Source of the DNA: Archangiaceae bacterium | GTDB taxonomy: Bacteria; Myxococcota; Myxococcia; Myxococcales; Myxococcaceae | Length of the DNA: 50,917 nucleotides | NCBI GenBank assembly: GCA_016879935.1 | Contig: JAACJQ010000392.1 | Coordinates: 1-50,917 of the forward strand | Reading direction: 5' to 3' | In this document: positions 48,998 through 50,917 of the stretch, one piece after another | Position numbering within the stretch: position 1 is the stretch's first letter | Layout: the number at the start of each line of letters is the position of its first letter | Position numbers and translations under genes: made by a program | The notes under the pieces: generated by a model | What the model saw: only the letters and a program-made list of their open reading frames with translations | Database searches by the model: none | Told to the model about the DNA's origin: nothing

Positions 48998-50917
48998 ATG
49001 CTCCGCGTGGCTGGTGTCGTGGCGGTGCTGATGGGTTCGGCGGCGTTCGCGCAGACGTGTCCTCCGGGACAGTACCTGGCTGGACCCGGGTGCGCGCCGT
49101 GCAGTGCCGGTCGCTACTGCCCGGGGAACGACGTCGAGGTGAGCTGCGCGGCAGGAACGTGGAGCGCGGCCATCGGAGCCAGCTCGGCCGCTGCGTGCAT
49201 CGACTGCGCAGCGGGGACGTTCAGCGAGACCGCGGGCGCGACGTCTGCTGCGGCGTGCGTTCCGTGCGGTGCTGGCAGGTACAGCGCCGTGACGGGGCTC
49301 GGCTCGGCGGCAGGCTGCACCGAGTGCCCGGCTGGCACGTGGAGCGCGACCATCGGGGCGACGTCTGCGGCCGCGTGTTCGGCGTGCGGGCCGGGAACGT
49401 TCGGCACGGCCACTGGCGCGACCTCAGCGGCAGCGTGCACGGCGTGTCTGCCAGGAACCTTCAGCGCAGCCCTCGGAGCCTCGTCGAGTGTGACCTGCGC
49501 TGCCTGCGCGCCGGGAACGTTCAGCACCACATCGGGCGCGACTTCGGCTGCGGCGTGCACACCGTGTGGAGCAGGAACGTACGGAACGACGAGCGGCGCC
49601 AAGTCGGCGGCAGCGTGCATTCAGTGTGCTCCCGGCACCTTCAGCGCGTCGATGGGCGCGAGCTCCGCTGCGACCTGCACGCCATGTGGAGCGGGAACGT
49701 ACGGAACGACGAGCGGCGCCAACTCGGCGGCAGCGTGCATTCAGTGTGCTCCCGGCACCTTCAGCTCGGCGACCGGCGCGAGCTCCGCTGCGACCTGCAC
49801 GCCGTGTGGAGCGGGAACATACGGAACGGCGAGTGGCGCGGCCTCGGCATCGGCGTGCACCCAGTGCGCAGCGGGAACGTACAGCGCGACGAGCGGAGCC
49901 ACCTCGAGCGCCACCTGCCTCGCGTGCGGCGCCGGTCGTTTCAGCACCTCGACCGGAGCGACCTCGGCCGCGGCTTGCACGACATGCCCAGCCGGAACCT
50001 GGAGCAGCGCGCTGGGTGCAGACTCGGCGACAACCTGCACCGCGTGTGGCGCGGGAACCTGGAGTTCCACCGTTGGCGCCATCTCGATCGCGACGTGTCT
50101 TCCCTGTGGAGCGGGTACGTTCAGCCCGGCGATGGGTGCAACGTCGTCAGCAACGTGCACCGCGTGCCCTGCGGGTCGATACAGCGCCACGACAGGGGCG
50201 ACCTCGGCGACGGCGTGTCAGGCCTGTCCCGCCGGCACCCAGAACGCAACGGCCGGCGCAACGTCGAGCGCTGCATGCATGGCGTGCCCACCCGGAGCTG
50301 CTTCTGCTGCCGGAGCCACGGCGTGCTCGAGCTGTCAGGTCGGAACCTTCTCGTCCACGGCGCAGAGCCCTGACTGCACCCCGTGCGCGATCGGTACCGC
50401 GACGAACTCGGTCGGTTCGACGAGCTGCACCGCGTGCATCCCCGGCACCTCGGCCCCGATGGAGGGTCAGAACGTGTGTGCACCATGCGCTGGCGGCACG
50501 GCGTCGTTCGACGGAGGCGCCTGCCAGCCGTGCCCCGCGGGCCTCTTCTCGATGCCGGGGTCGAGTCAGTGCGTGCCGTGCCCTGCCGGAACGGCCTCGG
50601 TCGCGTCGGCGAGCGTCTGCGTGGCCTGCGCGTCGGGAACGTTCGCGCCCGACGCAGGCTCGAGCGTATGTTCCTCATGCGGAAGTTGCGACGACGACAA
50701 CTCGTGCACGAGTGATCGATGCGATGGCGTGGCGGGCTGCGTTCATGAGGCGATCGTCGGCTGCGAACGTGACGCAGGAAGCGTGGACGCGGGTGTGCTC
50801 AGCGACGCGGGTGTGCTCAGCGACGCGGGAGTGCTCAGCGACGCGGGTGTGCTCAGCGACGCGGGCGTGCTCAGCGACGCGGGGGCCACTGTCGACGCAG
50901 GGGCCACTGTCGACGCA
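48998..50917 (+). CDS. exported ephrin-receptor-like repeat protein (3' end beyond window)
   Basis: An open frame starts at ATG 48998 and remains open to the window edge (640 codons). The signal peptide ends AAFAQ at about residue 20. The mature part is about 20 tandem units of 20 residues with the pattern CxxC-x-A/P-G-T/R-W/F/Y-S-x3-GA-x-S-x-A-A, the signature of ephrin-receptor/GCC2-GCC3-like Cys-rich repeats. More divergent cysteine modules follow (about 450-590) and then an 18-bp-repeat-encoded (DAGVLS)n tail. The protein probably is secreted or surface-attached. It forms an operon with the CxCxC lipoprotein (8-bp gap). The C terminus, which could carry a sorting signal, is not visible. 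Confidence 0.85.
   Translation, partial: MLRVAGVVAVLMGSAAFAQTCPPGQYLAGPGCAPCSAGRYCPGNDVEVSCAAGTWSAAIGASSAAACIDCAAGTFSETAGATSAAACVPCGAGRYSAVTGLGSAAGCTECPAGTWSATIGATSAAACSACGPGTFGTATGATSAAACTACLPGTFSAALGASSSVTCAACAPGTFSTTSGATSAAACTPCGAGTYGTTSGAKSAAACIQCAPGTFSASMGASSAATCTPCGAGTYGTTSGANSAAACIQCAPGTFSSATGASSAATCTPCGAGTYGTASGAASASACTQCAAGTYSATSGATSSATCLACGAGRFSTSTGATSAAACTTCPAGTWSSALGADSATTCTACGAGTWSSTVGAISIATCLPCGAGTFSPAMGATSSATCTACPAGRYSATTGATSATACQACPAGTQNATAGATSSAACMACPPGAASAAGATACSSCQVGTFSSTAQSPDCTPCAIGTATNSVGSTSCTACIPGTSAPMEGQNVCAPCAGGTASFDGGACQPCPAGLFSMPGSSQCVPCPAGTASVASASVCVACASGTFAPDAGSSVCSSCGSCDDDNSCTSDRCDGVAGCVHEAIVGCERDAGSVDAGVLSDAGVLSDAGVLSDAGVLSDAGVLSDAGATVDAGATVDA
49120..50340. repeat. 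60-bp coding tandem repeat (about 20 units)
   Basis: Consecutive 60-bp units each encode one 20-residue CxxC module. Units at 49561-49680 and 49681-49800 form a nearly identical 120-bp pair, suggesting recent tandem duplication. The remaining units have diverged. Confidence 0.85.
50786..50917. repeat. 18-bp tandem repeat at the window edge
   Basis: Five units of GACGCGGGTGTGCTCAGC (50786-50875, single-base variants only in the ninth base) are followed by two units of a related form ending GCCACTGTC (50876-50911). They encode DAGVLS and DAGATV. The array continues past the window. Probable variable-number repeat. Confidence 0.9.

Noticed and set aside
48916-50373. Long open frame (485 codons) overlapping the end region in another frame
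   Set aside because: It is a shadow of the repeat gene: the frame starting at 48998 has a signal peptide and regular CxxC units, while this one is Arg-rich without structure.

Overview
The window is high-GC DNA (roughly two thirds G+C by eye) from a Gram-negative bacterium. It most likely belongs to the Myxococcota. The evidence is a MYXO-CTERM type sorting tail on the protein at 18650-22111, about ten predicted lipoproteins, Ala/Asp/Gly-rich VDAG tails on secreted proteins, an outer-membrane LPS assembly protein (LptD), and an SOS box of the type I recall for Myxococcus LexA. Genes are packed tightly, often with ATGA or TGATG overlaps. No rRNA, tRNA, CRISPR, insertion sequence or phage gene was seen.

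Layout. 1-8.5 kb: the end of an unknown gene, an inositol-monophosphatase-family enzyme, a HAD hydrolase with a small lipoprotein, two unrecognised proteins (2094-4588), an organophosphate-type MFS transporter with a coupled lipoprotein, a hemerythrin-type iron-sulfur repair protein, and a DUF1571-like exported protein. 8.5-13.3 kb (minus strand): a gamma-glutamylcyclotransferase-like protein, a GbsR-type regulator overlapping a polyprenyl diphosphate synthase gene, a YfhO-like membrane protein, and an orphan Flp-type pilin. 13.3-22.1 kb (minus): two overlapping membrane-fused aminopropyltransferase-like genes, one with a decayed SAM site, preceded by a large CARDB/Ig-like surface protein with a MYXO-CTERM tail.

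22.2-27.9 kb (plus): a five-gene, fully overlapping operon encoding an exported protein, a CehA/McbA-type PHP metallohydrolase lipoprotein, a beta-barrel candidate, a 70-residue protein and a membrane-anchored TlpA-like thioredoxin. Its joint function is unknown. 27.9-33.4 kb: three minus-strand lipoproteins (one with a long VDAG tail), then a plus-strand lipoprotein and an M23 peptidase. 33.4-42.5 kb (minus): an enoyl-CoA hydratase overlapping a TetR regulator with a good operator candidate, a calcium-loop lipoprotein, lptD with an AMIN-helix-AMIN protein, and an alpha/beta hydrolase.

42.5-50.9 kb: a small noncoding direct-repeat cluster, an HmuY-like lipoprotein with a TonB-dependent receptor (probable heme uptake), and a RecA-fold (ImuA-like) gene behind a near-perfect LexA box. 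Diverging from it is a pair of cysteine-rich repeat genes: a lipoprotein with 31 CxCxC motifs, and an exported protein with about 20 tandem 20-residue ephrin-receptor-like units followed by an 18-bp tandem repeat that runs off the window.

The parts most likely to be undescribed are the CehA/McbA operon, the cysteine-rich pair with its divergent SOS-type promoter region, and the decayed aminopropyltransferase paralog.
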